This document shows, piece after piece, positions 12,858 to 23,219 of a stretch of 64,000 nt of DNA. The notes below the pieces were generated by a model. The model searched no databases and was not told the DNA's origin. It worked only from the letters and a program-made list of their open reading frames with translations. The DNA is from Spirometra erinaceieuropaei (Eukaryota; Platyhelminthes; Cestoda; Diphyllobothriidea; Diphyllobothriidae): assembly GCA_902702965.1 (NCBI GenBank), contig CACRXP010000731.1:59772-123771 (forward strand). The letters are read 5' to 3'. Positions within the stretch are counted from its first letter, which is position 1. Each line of letters starts with the position of its first letter. Position numbers and translations under genes: made by a program.

Positions 12858-13002
12858 TTAGTGTCTAATGTGCTTGTAGATCCAGCCCTCCAGGGCAAGC
12901 GTTTGCTCTTTTACACGCTTCGCCTTGTGCCGCATGAGGACGAGAATGGGCATTATTGTGAGACCACTGACCACGGCTGTTGATCCTGCGGCATAAGACA
13001 TC
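12858..13002 (-). CDS. Terminal exon of small membrane protein, gene 1 (exon B)
   Basis: On the minus strand a pyrimidine tract and TTTGTAG acceptor precede G|ATG TCT TAT, so the exon is entered in phase 2. It encodes 47 residues. A transmembrane segment spans about residues 5-23 (GSTAVVSGLTIMPILVL), followed by the basic stretch MRHKAKRVKEQ and a short tail to TAA at 12858. The start motif SYAAG resembles LYASGG of the sister exon at 42231-42381. The partner is the exon at 14659-14819, which leaves in phase 2; the join creates a Glu codon. An odd point is a second good donor, CCG|GTGAGT, just after the stop near 12845, which may be chance or an alternative transcript. The family is unrecognised; a claudin/PMP22-like third transmembrane segment is one guess. 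Confidence 0.5.
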
Positions 13003-13195
13003 CTACAAAGGATGGTAGAAAAGATGAATGATACAAAAATATCGAGCAAAAAACATGCGAGTAATAGTCAATAGGTTCTGAGTCTGAGCGTGAACTGCTA
13101 ACATATGTGTCATCGATCGATGGTGCCGAAGCATATTTATAAGCTTGAGGATCCACGGCTAAACACGGTAAGATGTGGTTATGTAGCCACACCTG

Positions 13196-13351
13196 ATGGA
13201 CACAGTGCTGTCAACCTACTTAATTATTTTGATTGGGTGTGATTACGTTGGCATGGTGTTACTGTGCGCTGCGGTGTGTGTTCTGTTGGCGGCCTTGTTT
13301 CTTTGTTGCCGTGTCTACCTTCTTCGACCCACTGCCGGCGGTCCTTCTTGA
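13196..13351 (+). CDS. Short ORF, 51 codons, single transmembrane segment
   Basis: An ATG at 13196 opens a frame of 51 codons ending at TGA 13349-13351. The product would be a very hydrophobic microprotein with a central segment (GMVLLCAAVCVLLAALFLCC, residues 19-38), followed by RVYLLRPTAGGPS. It starts right at the inner edge of an inverted-repeat end and lies antisense inside the intron of gene 1. No splice context, promoter or homologue was identified. A GC-rich stretch low in A can look like a membrane helix by chance, so a non-coding reading is quite possible. Confidence 0.25.
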   Translation: MDTVLSTYLIILIGCDYVGMVLLCAAVCVLLAALFLCCRVYLLRPTAGGPS

Positions 13352-13388
13352 CTTTCGACCTGTCGTCTCCTATCGTTTACGTTGGACG

Positions 13389-13437
13389 TTTTAGGGTTAG
13401 GGTTCACGGCTGCTGTTAAGGGTTACGGTTAGGGGGC
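13389..13437 (+). repeat. Short interstitial telomere-like sequence
   Basis: TTTTAGGGTTAGGGTT at 13389-13404, then TTAAGGGTTACGGTTAGGG from 13417. The TTAGGG unit is the usual animal telomere repeat. Only a few imperfect units are present, so this may be a repair scar or chance. Confidence 0.4.
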
Positions 13438-14194
13438 TGGACAACTATTCCTCAACCACTCAAAGTACAACCGCGCATTCCCAATAACTATTCTTTTGCA
13501 TACACTTTCTTGACCTCGTCACCTCGCGTTCGCCCGCCCCACCTGTAAAAACATCTATCACCACCGATCCCGTATAACAGGCGGTTGGGGTTTGTTTGCC
13601 TCATGTGCGGCTACATAACCACATCTGACGCAAAGAACAAATCGGAGCATAGCGCTCCTGTGAAGTTTTCCGTCATAATGGTTACCAACTCCACCTCCCC
13701 CCCACTCCCACTATCCTGGGTTTGCATAATCGGCGTGTTTCAGGAGCAATTATTGTCACAGTTCATCCTAGGGCTCTCCCGGCATCGAGACTGCCAACAA
13801 TCTAGGATGAATCTGATCGGAATTGACACGCACGAGGACCAGTGTAAAGAAGTGAGATTTCACCACTCTTAACTCCACAGCTGCGATCATGTAGCCAAAC
13901 ACCTATCCAAACGAATGAAAGCTGACCAAATTGATCCGTGTTTTGCCTGCGGCACTGGTATTCTCATATACACAGGGTTCAGTGCCTTATGAGATCATAT
14001 TATTCGGAGTATAGTGTGTCAATTTGCTCAGGCCCCTACAGCAGGTAATTCGTGAAAACAGCGTAAGACAGGGATCGGCAACGATCCTGCTCCCTTCTCC
14101 TTCGTGTCAATTGCAGACTGATGAAATGAAAAACCAAATTCGGCCCGTCGGGACACATGCACCTTCGTCATCCCCGTGAATTGGGTGCGAAAGA

Positions 14195-14245
14195 CGGCAG
14201 ACTTGCACAGCATCTACCACACTCCCCCTCCCCATCTGGGCTTGA
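14195..14245 (-). repeat. Fragment of interspersed repeat family R2
   Basis: GCATCTACCACACTCCCCC at about 14210-14230 is the reverse complement of the GTGCGGTAGATGC block seen at 29635-29655 and 58055-58075, and matches 47555-47575 directly. The repeat's function is unknown. Confidence 0.4.
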
Positions 14246-14658
14246 TATCAAGACATAATAAAGGGAACTTGGGTTGGAAGAGGGTAAAAATGGCATGCTC
14301 AAGATGGCTACTGAAAGCCGCTCAACGAAGAAATCGCGCGCCTTATCACTTCAACCAAATAATATGAATACTGCGAAACTCGTAGGGCGTTCGCTGCGGC
14401 AACGCTTCATTCCTGCAGCTGCCGCATCCCTTTCTCGAGAACGGTTAAACAAAGTTGGTTGCGTCTAAGGCAGTCGCCATGTAATGAGCATCGTTTAAAA
14501 CGAATATCAATCAATTTTAACCTTAAAGCTTTAACACAGAAGGAACAAGGACCTGAGCGGGCGCGGGTTAAATCGGGAATAATGAGAAGGGAAGATGCTA
14601 AGGAGGAAGTCAGGGGAAACAAATAAATTTTGAAAAAAAGTTGCGCAACAACACCTAC

Positions 14659-14819
14659 TCGGCTGATGTCCCCATTGCGGCGGCAGTTGTGAGCAGGACG
14701 ATGCCCGCGACAACGACGCAGGGCGCAAAGGCCATCATTATCGTGATGGTTGTCATTACTGTTCCAATGGAATTGAGCATTTTCTCTGCCGAAACAACTA
14801 CCGGCTTCGAGGTACACAT
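14659..14819 (-). CDS. Exon A of small membrane protein, gene 1
   Basis: On the minus strand the acceptor CTCCATCTGTAG directly precedes ATG (14819-14817). The frame runs 53 codons plus two bases to GCCGA|GTAGGT, a phase-2 exit that fits the exon at 12858-13002 across a 1.66 kb intron. Residues about 24-50 form one strong transmembrane segment (FAPCVVVAGIVLLTTAAAMG within it), preceded by VSAEKMLNSIGTV. The exon matches the length, phase and layout of the exon at 42602-42759 (52 codons plus two, also starting AG|ATG). The donor is weaker than consensus. An upstream exon should exist, because the AG|ATG could be internal in phase 0; none was found with confidence. The family is unrecognised. 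Confidence 0.5.
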
Positions 14820-15549
14820 CTACAGATGGAGAGAAAGAGCCTACTTATCTTTTTTAAAAAAATAACCGGATATGCCGATAAAACAAAATGGATTATGCCG
14901 TATTGAATACTAGTTTCTTTTGGCGTGGCCAACTTGATTATGCTTTGCTTAACTACAAACACAGAGTGATCCTTACTACGTCATGGGAGGATTCATGTCT
15001 TCTCTATCGAACATGCCCGTATTTTTTAATTCATTACTTCAATAGCCATATAAATGTACAGACCCGAAGATAGGTTATTGAAAGCAGACGTTTGCTCGCC
15101 AAATTACCTTTTGGATTCTAAGTAATAAAATAGCGCATAGACGTGAGCCAATCAAACCTGACAATAAGCTGTTCCCCCGAATTTTATTCGTTTACTCACG
15201 GAGCATATTTGTCAAATTTCTCTAATGATTGCCGTAAAATCAATACAGGAGCCACTATCCGCCAAATAGCGAGACGATGATAATATATCTAATAAATAGC
15301 AGCGGCTACTAACGGCGGTTATTCAGTACGACTAATGGTTAGTCAATACCGGAAGTGCAGTGTCAGATTCAGTGACCTCTCTTGCTCTTAAATGCATCTT
15401 ATATTCAATTCTAATTTTGGTGCATTTACGATATTTGTCATTTATGCGAGTTTCCTTGTCGTCATTTCGACCAATCAAACTTTTGTTCTCTTTATCGGTA
15501 ACGGCCGAATGAAATAAGCACTTTGGAGGAAAAATAACCACGTTGTATA

Positions 15550-15850
15550 TAGTAGGTGTGCTAACTCAGGAAGTGTTGGCTGAAATTCTGAAATGCGTTT
15601 TCGACTCAAGTAGGGTTATAACATTAATCCTCGTGCAGCATTATCCCACAATAATTCAGTTACTTCAGGATGCGGGCTTTTGAACGAACTCCTTTCCCGC
15701 CGTCCATGAAGGCCACACTCTGCAGAAATGACTACTTAAGTAACATGAATTTTTCACATTGATTTTAGTTGCTCTTATAAATTTAAATATATCTCGTGGG
15801 AAAAATGCGTGAAATATTAATTTCTTTAATCAATTGGAAGAAGATTACGT
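15550..15850 (+). mobile_element. Solo left arm of foldback MITE
   Basis: The segment begins TAGTAGGTGTGCTAACTC after a TATA flank and continues through the family blocks GAAATGCGTTTTCGA, CAGGATGCGGGCTTTTGAACGAAC, AATGACTACTTAAGTAAC and ATTGATTTTAG. Similarity fades near 15850 and no inverted right arm follows, so this is a half element. Confidence 0.65.
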
Positions 15851-15859
15851 TCGCTTCGA

Positions 15860-17640
15860 ATGCTGTGCTTGAAGAAATGACACAATTTGATCTTAAAAGT
15901 TTCTCCAAATTCCTTAGGATTCGGCCGTCCGAAAGAATCAATACCTCCCGATACCCACCAAAGTGTTTATTAGCATTAAGTTGCTATTGTTCCCTAATAA
16001 TAGTAATAAACATAATTTTTCACAGGCACCGCTTCGCGATAATTACTGTTGGATACATGAAGTTTACTTGGTTCTCGTTGTATCTACTTTATTCTCATCT
16101 TTACAAGGACAAAAGATTTCGTGACTAGCTAGATATAAGTCTGCGACAATGTTGCGGAAAGGGTTTATGAAGTATATTAGGCTTTCCATGAAATCTAGGC
16201 TTTACGTATTGCCGTAATAAATCTGAACTAGCGGTCTCCGCTGTCCATTTCATAGCCCAACCCTAAAGTGCCCAATAAAACGAAAACCTAAATAATCCTC
16301 GCTGACTTGTAGCTCATAAATAACATGGCTGAAGATTTAGCGGTTTCTGCAAAAACCGATTCTTACTCGGCTACCACCATCAGCCACAGGCCGTAATGAC
16401 ACGAGACTCTTTGACCTTTAAGCACCCTACTATTTACAATCATTTACTGTCAGTTGGAGTCAAAATATTCCAAGCCACAGGCCATTGGAAGACGATAAAG
16501 GGCATTCTAGCCTCCCTTCTTCTGCTGATAACGACCCCCCTCCAGTATCGATTCCTGGTCGCTGTGCAACCACCTGTGGGGTTCCTAGGCCAGAGTCCAA
16601 ACGGAATTTTCTGTGTTTTGACCACTGCGTCAGAACCAGTCGATGAACACCAACACAGGGTGCTCTGTTTCAGGCGACTGTATATGTCTGATTTGGTGCT
16701 TTAAGTGGAGACGAAAGCACGAGCAGCTTTTTCTGTCTTGATGTAGGAAAATTTGATCCTGACTACGCAGGGTGGAGTTACTTGCTAGTCGAATGGAATT
16801 GCAACCGCCTTTGTTTCAACAAATTTTCACTAAGATTCACAGTCATTAAGATCAAATATCGTTTACATTTGGAAACGACGGTTATATAAACTAGCTCAAG
16901 AGTTATAAAAATTGACAACCATAGGCAGATATCTAACTTAAAATCCCAAGAAAAACGGTAACTTTTTGATAGAAACGTACATGTTGTGACTTAGCCTTTT
17001 AACTGATCAGTCTACCAATTCGACGTTTTAACAAAGTAAAAAAAGAGGCAACATTAAATCACAAAAAGCATTCTTTCAACACAGTGCCTTACCATCAGGG
17101 TCGCGAAGAGCGTAAATTCAAACATGTGTAAACCAGGTCGCGTATCGCATCTTATCGTTGTCAGCCTGCCTTCTGATTGGTGGTTGAACATCAGGCGTGC
17201 GTGCATGCGCACTCAGACGCAGTCACACACACACGCACGCACGCACACAAATAACTCTGGTTTTGAAATGGAAATATCTTTAGATCAGGTTTGTTTCATG
17301 CCTGATTGGCACACGCACCTCCAGGCAAACTGGGTGGAGCTGACGGGGTGCTCATTCCAAGAGGCCCCCCAAGAAAGCTGGATAATGCTGTTGAGCTCCA
17401 GTATTCCAGCGATTGCAGAATCATTATTGGCCAATTTTTTGTCCATACACTTAGTTATTCACTGCGTAGTAGTAAGATGTTAGCTGATGTTTCAGACGTT
17501 GAGGGTCCTCACAGGTTTGTCTGCAAGTCCGGCGGACGTCATCCAGTGTCTGGAGGCTTTCACATATAAGCTGAGGAATAGTGGAGGAACTTACATGCAC
17601 TGCTTAGGTGACTTTAAAGCCAGAAATGTAGAGAACGGTT
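15860..17640. other. No gene recognised
   Basis: AT-rich sequence with a CA/CG-rich simple repeat at 17225-17250. A plus-strand 102-codon ORF at 16396-16704 includes a hydrophobic run (GILASLLLLITTPL) but has no convincing splice borders or homologue. An ORF at 17124-17483 spans the simple repeat and is probably spurious. Confidence 0.5.
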
Positions 17641-17647
17641 ATACATA

Positions 17648-18627
17648 CAGTGAGTGACCGATCTCATAGAAACTTGGCTGAAATTCTGAAATGCGTTTTC
17701 GATTAGAAAGGATTACTTAGGTGCGGTTGTAATACTGACTATCTTGCGTCAGAGTCCTAAATTATTTCGGACTTGGCAGGATGGCGGCTTTTGAATACAC
17801 TGCTTTTCAATCTCCTGTAGAACACTTACTCAGTAAAAAATGACCACTTAAGTGGCGTACGGTTTTCTCATTGATTTTTGATGGTCTTGCAAATTCAAAT
17901 ACATCTTATAGAAACGATAAGCAAGAATGGACTTTCGTTCAGTCGTTTGATAGAGAATCACGTCACCCTCATATTTCGTACTTAAAGAAGGAGTATAATT
18001 AGGGTTTGAAAAAGTTTCTGATTATGAGATTATCTACGACCGTGCAATGTCCATTCAAATAAGGTCTTATCTGTCATTTTTACCACTGCTCCTCGTGAAA
18101 TGTACAACATAGTCCGCATCCATTGCAAAATTTCGTGAACTCTATGGGGTATCTTTTAAATGGCATAGATGAACATGTGACTTTCTTTACTCGGAACACA
18201 TTCGCCTTGTAGACTGACATCACTAAGCGCTAATTCAACGACTCCAAATTATTCGGGAATAAGAAGATTTTTTAAAAATTTAATTGTACTCCTTCTTCGG
18301 GCATAAAATATGAAGATGAGGTGATTCTCTTTCGGACGACTGAAAGATAGTATGTCTCTGGTTTCCATCAAATAGATTTGAACTTATAAGACCATCGAAA
18401 ATCAGTGTAAAAAATGCATGCTACATAAGCAGTCATTTTTTACTGAGTGCGGTTTCCACAGCAGATTGAAAAGCGCTGTATTCAAAAGCTGACATCCTGC
18501 CAAGTCCGGAATATTATAGGATTATACCGTAAAATAATCAATATCACAACCGTACCTAAGTAATCCTTTCTAATGGAAAACGCATTTCAGAATTTCAGCC
18601 AACATTTAATGGATCGGTCACTGACTG
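17648..18627. mobile_element. Complete foldback MITE, Tc1/mariner type, about 980 bp
   Basis: Both ends read CAGT(G/C)AGTGACCGATC from the outside in and are flanked by TA (17646-17647 and 18628-18629), the target duplication of Tc1/mariner elements. The arms are inverted copies of roughly 450 bp. The left contains GAAATGCGTTTTCGATTAG and GACCACTTAAGTGG; the right contains CTAATGGAAAACGCATTTC. No ORF of transposase size is present, so it is non-autonomous. This copy and the one at 32.8 kb form one subfamily of ends (GTGACCGATCTCAT). Confidence 0.85.
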
Positions 18628-18639
18628 TACCTCCACTAC

Positions 18640-19320
18640 TGAACTATCTATCCACACAGTGTTCACTCAGTCCATTTTTCCTGTTTATAATGTTTAAGAA
18701 CTTCCCTTTTCCTTTATCAAAGGGTCCCACCTGTAAAATTCCTATTACCACCACGGTGGAGAATGAATTTGTATACAGCCGAGTCGTCCTCCTGCAAAGT
18801 GTCTACTCTCACTCTCTTTAATGTATTAAAACATAAATGCGGCGTAAACACCATTTTCGTCTTCTTCGCGTTTCCTCTCCTAAAAGTGCGGAGTCAAGTA
18901 TGTGAAATCAACTCTAACCACTCACAATAAGTTCGTTTCGTCTAATTTCTGAAGTCGGGGAGTTGTGAGAACCGGTTTATTCTGTGTACACAGAGCAGGT
19001 TGTCGTGAGTTGGCTGTCGGCTTGTGTGTCGTAGCAAAGTGTCTGTTTTTCAGGAGAGCGCAAGTCATAGTGTGTGTGGGTGGGTTTACGCGGATGTCAC
19101 ATGTCCGTTCCAGCACGAGGGAGTGTCTAACTGAGTGTTTGAAATGCGGTCGGCTGGTTTAGAGGCGGAGTCGGGGGTGCATGATCACAAGGGGCCAAAC
19201 GGGTAACGAGCCAGGCCACGCGACCCATGGACGCATGGACGCATCCCCGAATCAATGCAGCTGGATGTGAGGCGCCCCACCTGAGGCCTGAGGGATGGCC
19301 CGATGGCAACAGTGTTTCAT
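18640..19320. other. No gene recognised
   Basis: Short overlapping ORFs on both strands around 18922-19309 cover the same GC-rich stretch and have no recognised motif. No repeat match elsewhere in the window was noticed. Confidence 0.45.
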
Positions 19321-19323
19321 GAA

Positions 19324-20316
19324 CAGTAGGTGGGCTAACTCATGAAATGCCCACCTAAATTCCGAAATGTGTTTTCGTTTCGAAGAGATTAATTAAGCAG
19401 GGCTGTAAAACTAATCATCATGCAGCATAATTTCATAATAGTTCAGTTACCTCAGGGTAGCGGATTTAGAATGAATTTCCTTCCGGCTGCATGCAAAACC
19501 TACACTTTGTAAGAAATGGCTACTTAAGTAGCATGCACTTTTATCATTGATTTTCGATGTTCCTAAATGTCCAATTATATTTCATGGAAAAATTCATAAA
19601 AATATTCATTCTTTCCCTCATTGAGTACAAAATTACGCGTTCTTCCAATATTATACTCGAAGGAAGGGTATAATTCGGTTTCCAAAAACTTTTCCACTCG
19701 CGAAAAATTTTTAATCTGGTCTACCGTCACACTTGGATTCCGGAATTCAAAACTTTGAGCCGTATATTTTCCGCGTACGGAAAGCCACAAATTTCTCTAC
19801 GGTAATAAAGGCGGACCATATAGGGTTCATAAAATTTAGCAGTGGATTTGATTCATATTGTTAACTTTACAAGCCGCATTGGTAAATGCACAGACATGAC
19901 GAGCTATGAACGGCCATTTCACGGTATTTAAAAGTCCCAGAATTATAAACATTTTTAAAACCGAATTTTCTCCATCCTCCGAGTATGAAATTAGAAAAAG
20001 ACGTAATTTTCTACCGAAGGAACAAAGGAATGAATATTTTTATGCATATTTTCCATAAAATATAATTTGACCCTTAAGAGCATCGAAAGTCTATAAGAAA
20101 AATGCATACCAATTAAGCAGTCAATTTTTACATACAGTAGTTTTTGCATGCAGCCGGAAGGAAGTTCATTCGAAAACCGTCATCCCAAGGTAACTGAAAT
20201 ATTATAGAATTATGCTACATAATGATTAGTTTTACAACACTATCTGATTAATCTTTTCAAAACGAAAACGCAATTCGGAATTTAGGTGGACATTTCATGA
20301 GTTAGTCTACCTGCTC
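19324..20316. mobile_element. Complete foldback MITE, about 990 bp
   Basis: The left end CAGTAGGTGGGCTAACTCATG mirrors the right end CATGAGTTAGTCTACCTG. Arms of about 450 bp pair throughout, including CGAAATGTGTTTTCGTTTCG on the left and CGAAAACGCAATTCGG on the right. TA follows the right end; the left flank has decayed to AA. It belongs to the second end-type (GTGTGCTAACTC) with the copies at 15.5 and 39.6 kb. It sits immediately beside the 3' end of the LINE at 20.3-23.2 kb. Confidence 0.85.
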
Positions 20317-20526
20317 TAGGTTTTCATGGCCATCGACTGACAGAGAGACTCCGTAAAAAGGGGCGCTGGTGCGGCTGTTACAAAAGGTCAAAGCCATGAG
20401 AGAGAGAGAGAGGAAATGCGCTTTATTTTGAAATCGTAAGTTCAAAATTTTCAGCAAAAAATTGGCTCCATTCACTGTGGGTAGTAAATAAGTTAAGAGA
20501 TTATTCAACAGTCAAAGGAACGATTA

Positions 20527-20955
20527 TTATGAGGATAGTTCAAGTCTGAGCTTCTGTATTTCTGTCTCTTCGCACGTAAGATAGCGCGCTAGGAATGGCA
20601 ATACAGAGGCTCTATAAGCCGATGTGCGACAGGGTATAAGATGGAAGTTGCGGCGCATCGGGCGGGAAGACTTGGCAGCCATAAGATCGGAATGTAGGGG
20701 ATGGGCAACGTCATCTAGAATTCGACCAGCAAATTGCTTGACCGCATTGAAGTGTCGTTGTAAGATTGTGTCAACTAAAAAAATATAAGAAACGCCAGCA
20801 GCAGAAGAGAGCATGCGGAGGATTCGTTTCAAAATTAAAAGATCCTTTTTTAACAAAGCAGGAAAAACGACAGGAGAACAGTATAGGATAAAAGGAAGAA
20901 TGCAGGCATCAATGAATCGCCAGACTAAGGGTTGAGGTGTGTAGTAGGAACGCAA
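20527..20955 (-). pseudogene. LINE ORF C-terminal part, frameshifted
   Basis: This 142-codon frame continues the reverse transcriptase ORF after a -1/+1 shift near 20950. It contains the CR1/Jockey-type C-terminal block YTPQPLVWRFIDACILPFIL and QRHFNAVKQFAGRILDD, and ends RLELSS before a stop near 20527. Similar residues can be read in broken frames at 45300-45600 in the decayed second copy. It is a fragment of one original ORF, not a separate gene. Confidence 0.75.
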
Positions 20956-23051
20956 ACGACGAATGTAGTAAAGGAGTTTACGAACTTTAATAAATAGGGA
21001 CTCAATATGGAGGAAAAAGAAAGATTTGAGGACAAAGTAACGCCGAGATACCTGAAAGAGGATACCTCATTAGGAAAAATGTCAGAGGAATCAGGGTTAG
21101 GAGAGGGCCGCAGTCGAAAAATACTCTGAACGGATTTTTGGTTGTTAATTAGGAGACCATTTTCCTCCGACCACGCTAGGACATGGTTTAGGCCATCCTT
21201 TAGAGACCGGAGGTGTGTCTGACTTTTGAGAGGGTGTCCAACAACCACATCGTCAGCATACTTGACCAAAAGACAGTCATTAGGGGACCTGAGATCATCA
21301 GTGTGGAGGGAGAAAAGGTGAGAGGATAGAATGGAACTTTGAAGAACACCGCAGTCATTGGGAAGGGTCGAAGATTTTCGCCTGCCAGATTGGACAAATT
21401 GGGTGCGGAAGCTAAAATAATCGCTCAGCCAAGAGACGACCCAGCCTGGAGAGCCACATGCGGAGGTTTTGGAAAGGAGAAGAGGACGCGGGACGGTATT
21501 GAAGGCGGAGGAGTAATCAGGAAAAGCGCACGCATACTCGCGGCAACCCTTGTCTAATGCTTTTAGAGCAGAGTGGACCACAAGAGCGACATCATCTAAA
21601 GTACTCCGTTTAGCTTTGTATGCAAATTGTAAGGGGTCGGAAAAACTGGAAGAAAAAGGCTTTATGATATCTAGGGCAACTCTTTCAGCAAGCTTTAGTA
21701 TTGCAGAGGAGCAGGCAATTGGGCGAAAAGATTTAGGACCAAAGTTAGCAGGCTTTTTAGGGATGGGAGTGATTCTCACTGTACGCCAGGCGTCGGGAAT
21801 CGTGGACTCCATGAAAGGCATATTGATTAGGTGCGTTAAAATAGGGGCTATCTGAGAACTGCAAGATTTAAGAAGAAAAGGCGAGGGAGCATCCGGTCCG
21901 GCAGCTGTTGATCCACGGACCTTTTTAAGGTGTTTCTCTACTGTTGCCAAAGACACGGGTTGGAATGTACTCGGTGATAGGGGAATGTCTTCTAAGGGAA
22001 GATGGGGGTCATTGTGACTAAATATATAATTTTTATTTAGGGAGTCTAAATCTGCATCCACATGCACCAGCGTGTTGCGATGACCAGTGAGACGCTTAAG
22101 ATTTTTCCAAATCTCAGCTGAGGAAGTGGGGAAAGGGGGGGAGTAAGAAGAGGAAAAAAGTTGGCTGACAAACAGGCTATTTAGCCTGTCAATCTCTGTT
22201 TTTATTAAGACGGTAACGTCCTTAAGGTTATCACGTAAGCCTAACTTGTAAAGGAGTTCTTTTTTACGTCTTAACGATTTCAGATAGAAGGAAGAAATTC
22301 TATCCGGTCGTACCATAACAGTATCAAAAAGGCAGCAAATATCGAAAATTTCCTTTAAAAACGCTGTCAAGTTGGAAGAACAGGATTCAACATTAGAATG
22401 TTCAAGGAAAGTGGAGATAGTAAGAGAAATGCAAGTCTGAAGCATGAAAATGTTTTGGGCGGACGTGTTGCGAACCTTAACCTTTCTCTCAGGCTTGGCA
22501 AGCAGTGAACGTTTTGAAGTGGAATAGATTTTTGGAAGGCACAATAAAGTGGAATGGTCAGAACCTGACAATGAAGCCCTGTTTTTTACGCAAAAAAGCT
22601 TGCTATGGTTAGTCAGAATATGATCAAGAGGGGCATTTGCACGAGTATTAAAGGAGACAAGATCATCTAAGCCTAAAAGTGTAAGGGGACGTAAATTCAC
22701 GCGATTAAAATCACCGCATAAGAGAGTAAGATAGTCGCAGGATAATAAAGCAAGTTTTTTTGAGAGGAAGTCCAAAAAACGGGTTAATGCGCCTTCACAG
22801 GAAGAGGGGGGAATGTAAATACTAACAAATATGATGCCTTTAAAATTACTTAACAAACGGGGCTTACATAAAACAGCGATTACATCTATTAAATCATCAG
22901 AGTAAGAAAAAAGGGACTTACAGTCTCTACACCAATTTTGATTAACGAAAAACCCCCCCATTGCCATAATTTCCGTATGAGGGGCAACCCTGCACCATTG
23001 ATTGGAGATCGGCGGGGGGAAGGGTGGGGAGGGGAGCTTATCCATTTCCAA
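20925..23051 (-). CDS. LINE endonuclease-reverse transcriptase ORF, 708 codons
   Basis: The product would nick chromosomal DNA and copy LINE RNA into the target. Residues 1-170 are the apurinic-type endonuclease: GDFN at 113-116, PLDHILTN at 141-148 and the catalytic SDH at 164-166. The reverse transcriptase starts near residue 410 (RTVRITPIPKKP), with the first palm aspartate in FPDYSSAFNTV and the catalytic YADD at 598-601. The motif that is usually GVPQGS-like reads GVLQSSILSSHLF here, so a conserved Gly is replaced by Ser. The frame closes early after THLNP; the thumb continues in another frame at 20527-20955. Loss of the endonuclease start and this frameshift make activity unlikely although YADD is intact. 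Confidence 0.85.
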   Translation of the reverse strand: MEMDKLPSPPFPPPISNQWCRVAPHTEIMAMGGFFVNQNWCRDCKSLFSYSDDLIDVIAVLCKPRLLSNFKGIIFVSIYIPPSSCEGALTRFLDFLSKKLALLSCDYLTLLCGDFNRVNLRPLTLLGLDDLVSFNTRANAPLDHILTNHSKLFCVKNRASLSGSDHSTLLCLPKIYSTSKRSLLAKPERKVKVRNTSAQNIFMLQTCISLTISTFLEHSNVESCSSNLTAFLKEIFDICCLFDTVMVRPDRISSFYLKSLRRKKELLYKLGLRDNLKDVTVLIKTEIDRLNSLFVSQLFSSSYSPPFPTSSAEIWKNLKRLTGHRNTLVHVDADLDSLNKNYIFSHNDPHLPLEDIPLSPSTFQPVSLATVEKHLKKVRGSTAAGPDAPSPFLLKSCSSQIAPILTHLINMPFMESTIPDAWRTVRITPIPKKPANFGPKSFRPIACSSAILKLAERVALDIIKPFSSSFSDPLQFAYKAKRSTLDDVALVVHSALKALDKGCREYACAFPDYSSAFNTVPRPLLLSKTSACGSPGWVVSWLSDYFSFRTQFVQSGRRKSSTLPNDCGVLQSSILSSHLFSLHTDDLRSPNDCLLVKYADDVVVGHPLKSQTHLRSLKDGLNHVLAWSEENGLLINNQKSVQSIFRLRPSPNPDSSDIFPNEVSSFRYLGVTLSSNLSFSSILSPYLLKFVNSFTTFVVCVPTTHLNP

Positions 23052-23219
23052 CCTTCAAAAAACGCAGTAAGCCGACCTTCCAGCACAAATAGCCTCTTTT
23101 GCAGTGGACCTTTTGTTGAGCCAAAAGGTCCTGCCAGGTCCTCGCTCGTGTAGGAAAAGCCAGAACGTCCAGGACGACGGAGGGAAATCCGACGTGTAGG
23201 CAACCAGACCATGTAGCTA

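Larger units (their letters stand above)
13172..13626. repeat. Small foldback element with inverted ends of about 26 bp
   Basis: AGATGTGGTTATGTAGCC at 13171-13188 recurs inverted at about 13608-13624 (GGCTACATAACCACATCT), and the match extends through CACACCTGATG versus CTCATGTGCG. The loop is about 400 bp and holds a short membrane ORF and telomere-like repeats. No target-site duplication was recognised. The element lies within the intron between the two gene 1 exons. Confidence 0.55.
20320..23215 (-). mobile_element. CR1/Jockey-like LINE, 5'-truncated
   Basis: The minus strand carries an endonuclease plus reverse transcriptase ORF in two frames (20925-23051 and 20527-20955), with a GA-rich 3' region near 20400 on the minus-strand 3' side. 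The N-terminal part of the endonuclease, with its first catalytic residues, is missing, and an overlapping frame at 22889-23212 carries the upstream remainder. This indicates 5' truncation and frame damage. LINEs move by target-primed reverse transcription, and 5' truncation is the usual outcome. A second, more decayed copy lies at 45.2-46.6 kb. The clade assignment (CR1/Jockey group) is from the look of the motifs. Confidence 0.85.

Noticed and set aside
14407..14817. 136-codon minus-strand ORF over exon A of gene 1
   Set aside because: Out of frame with the splice-bounded exon 14659-14819; composition His/Asn/Arg-rich without motif. The exon frame was preferred because of its phases and its match to the sister gene.
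15332..15541. Possible upstream exon of gene 1 with phase-0 donor CCG|GTATTG
   Set aside because: AT-rich charged translation, no acceptor with a pyrimidine tract.
16440..16625. Minus-strand frame with FGLWPRNPTGGC, loosely like a claudin extracellular loop
   Set aside because: Exit phase (1) does not fit exon A of gene 1 (phase 0), and the acceptor is weak.
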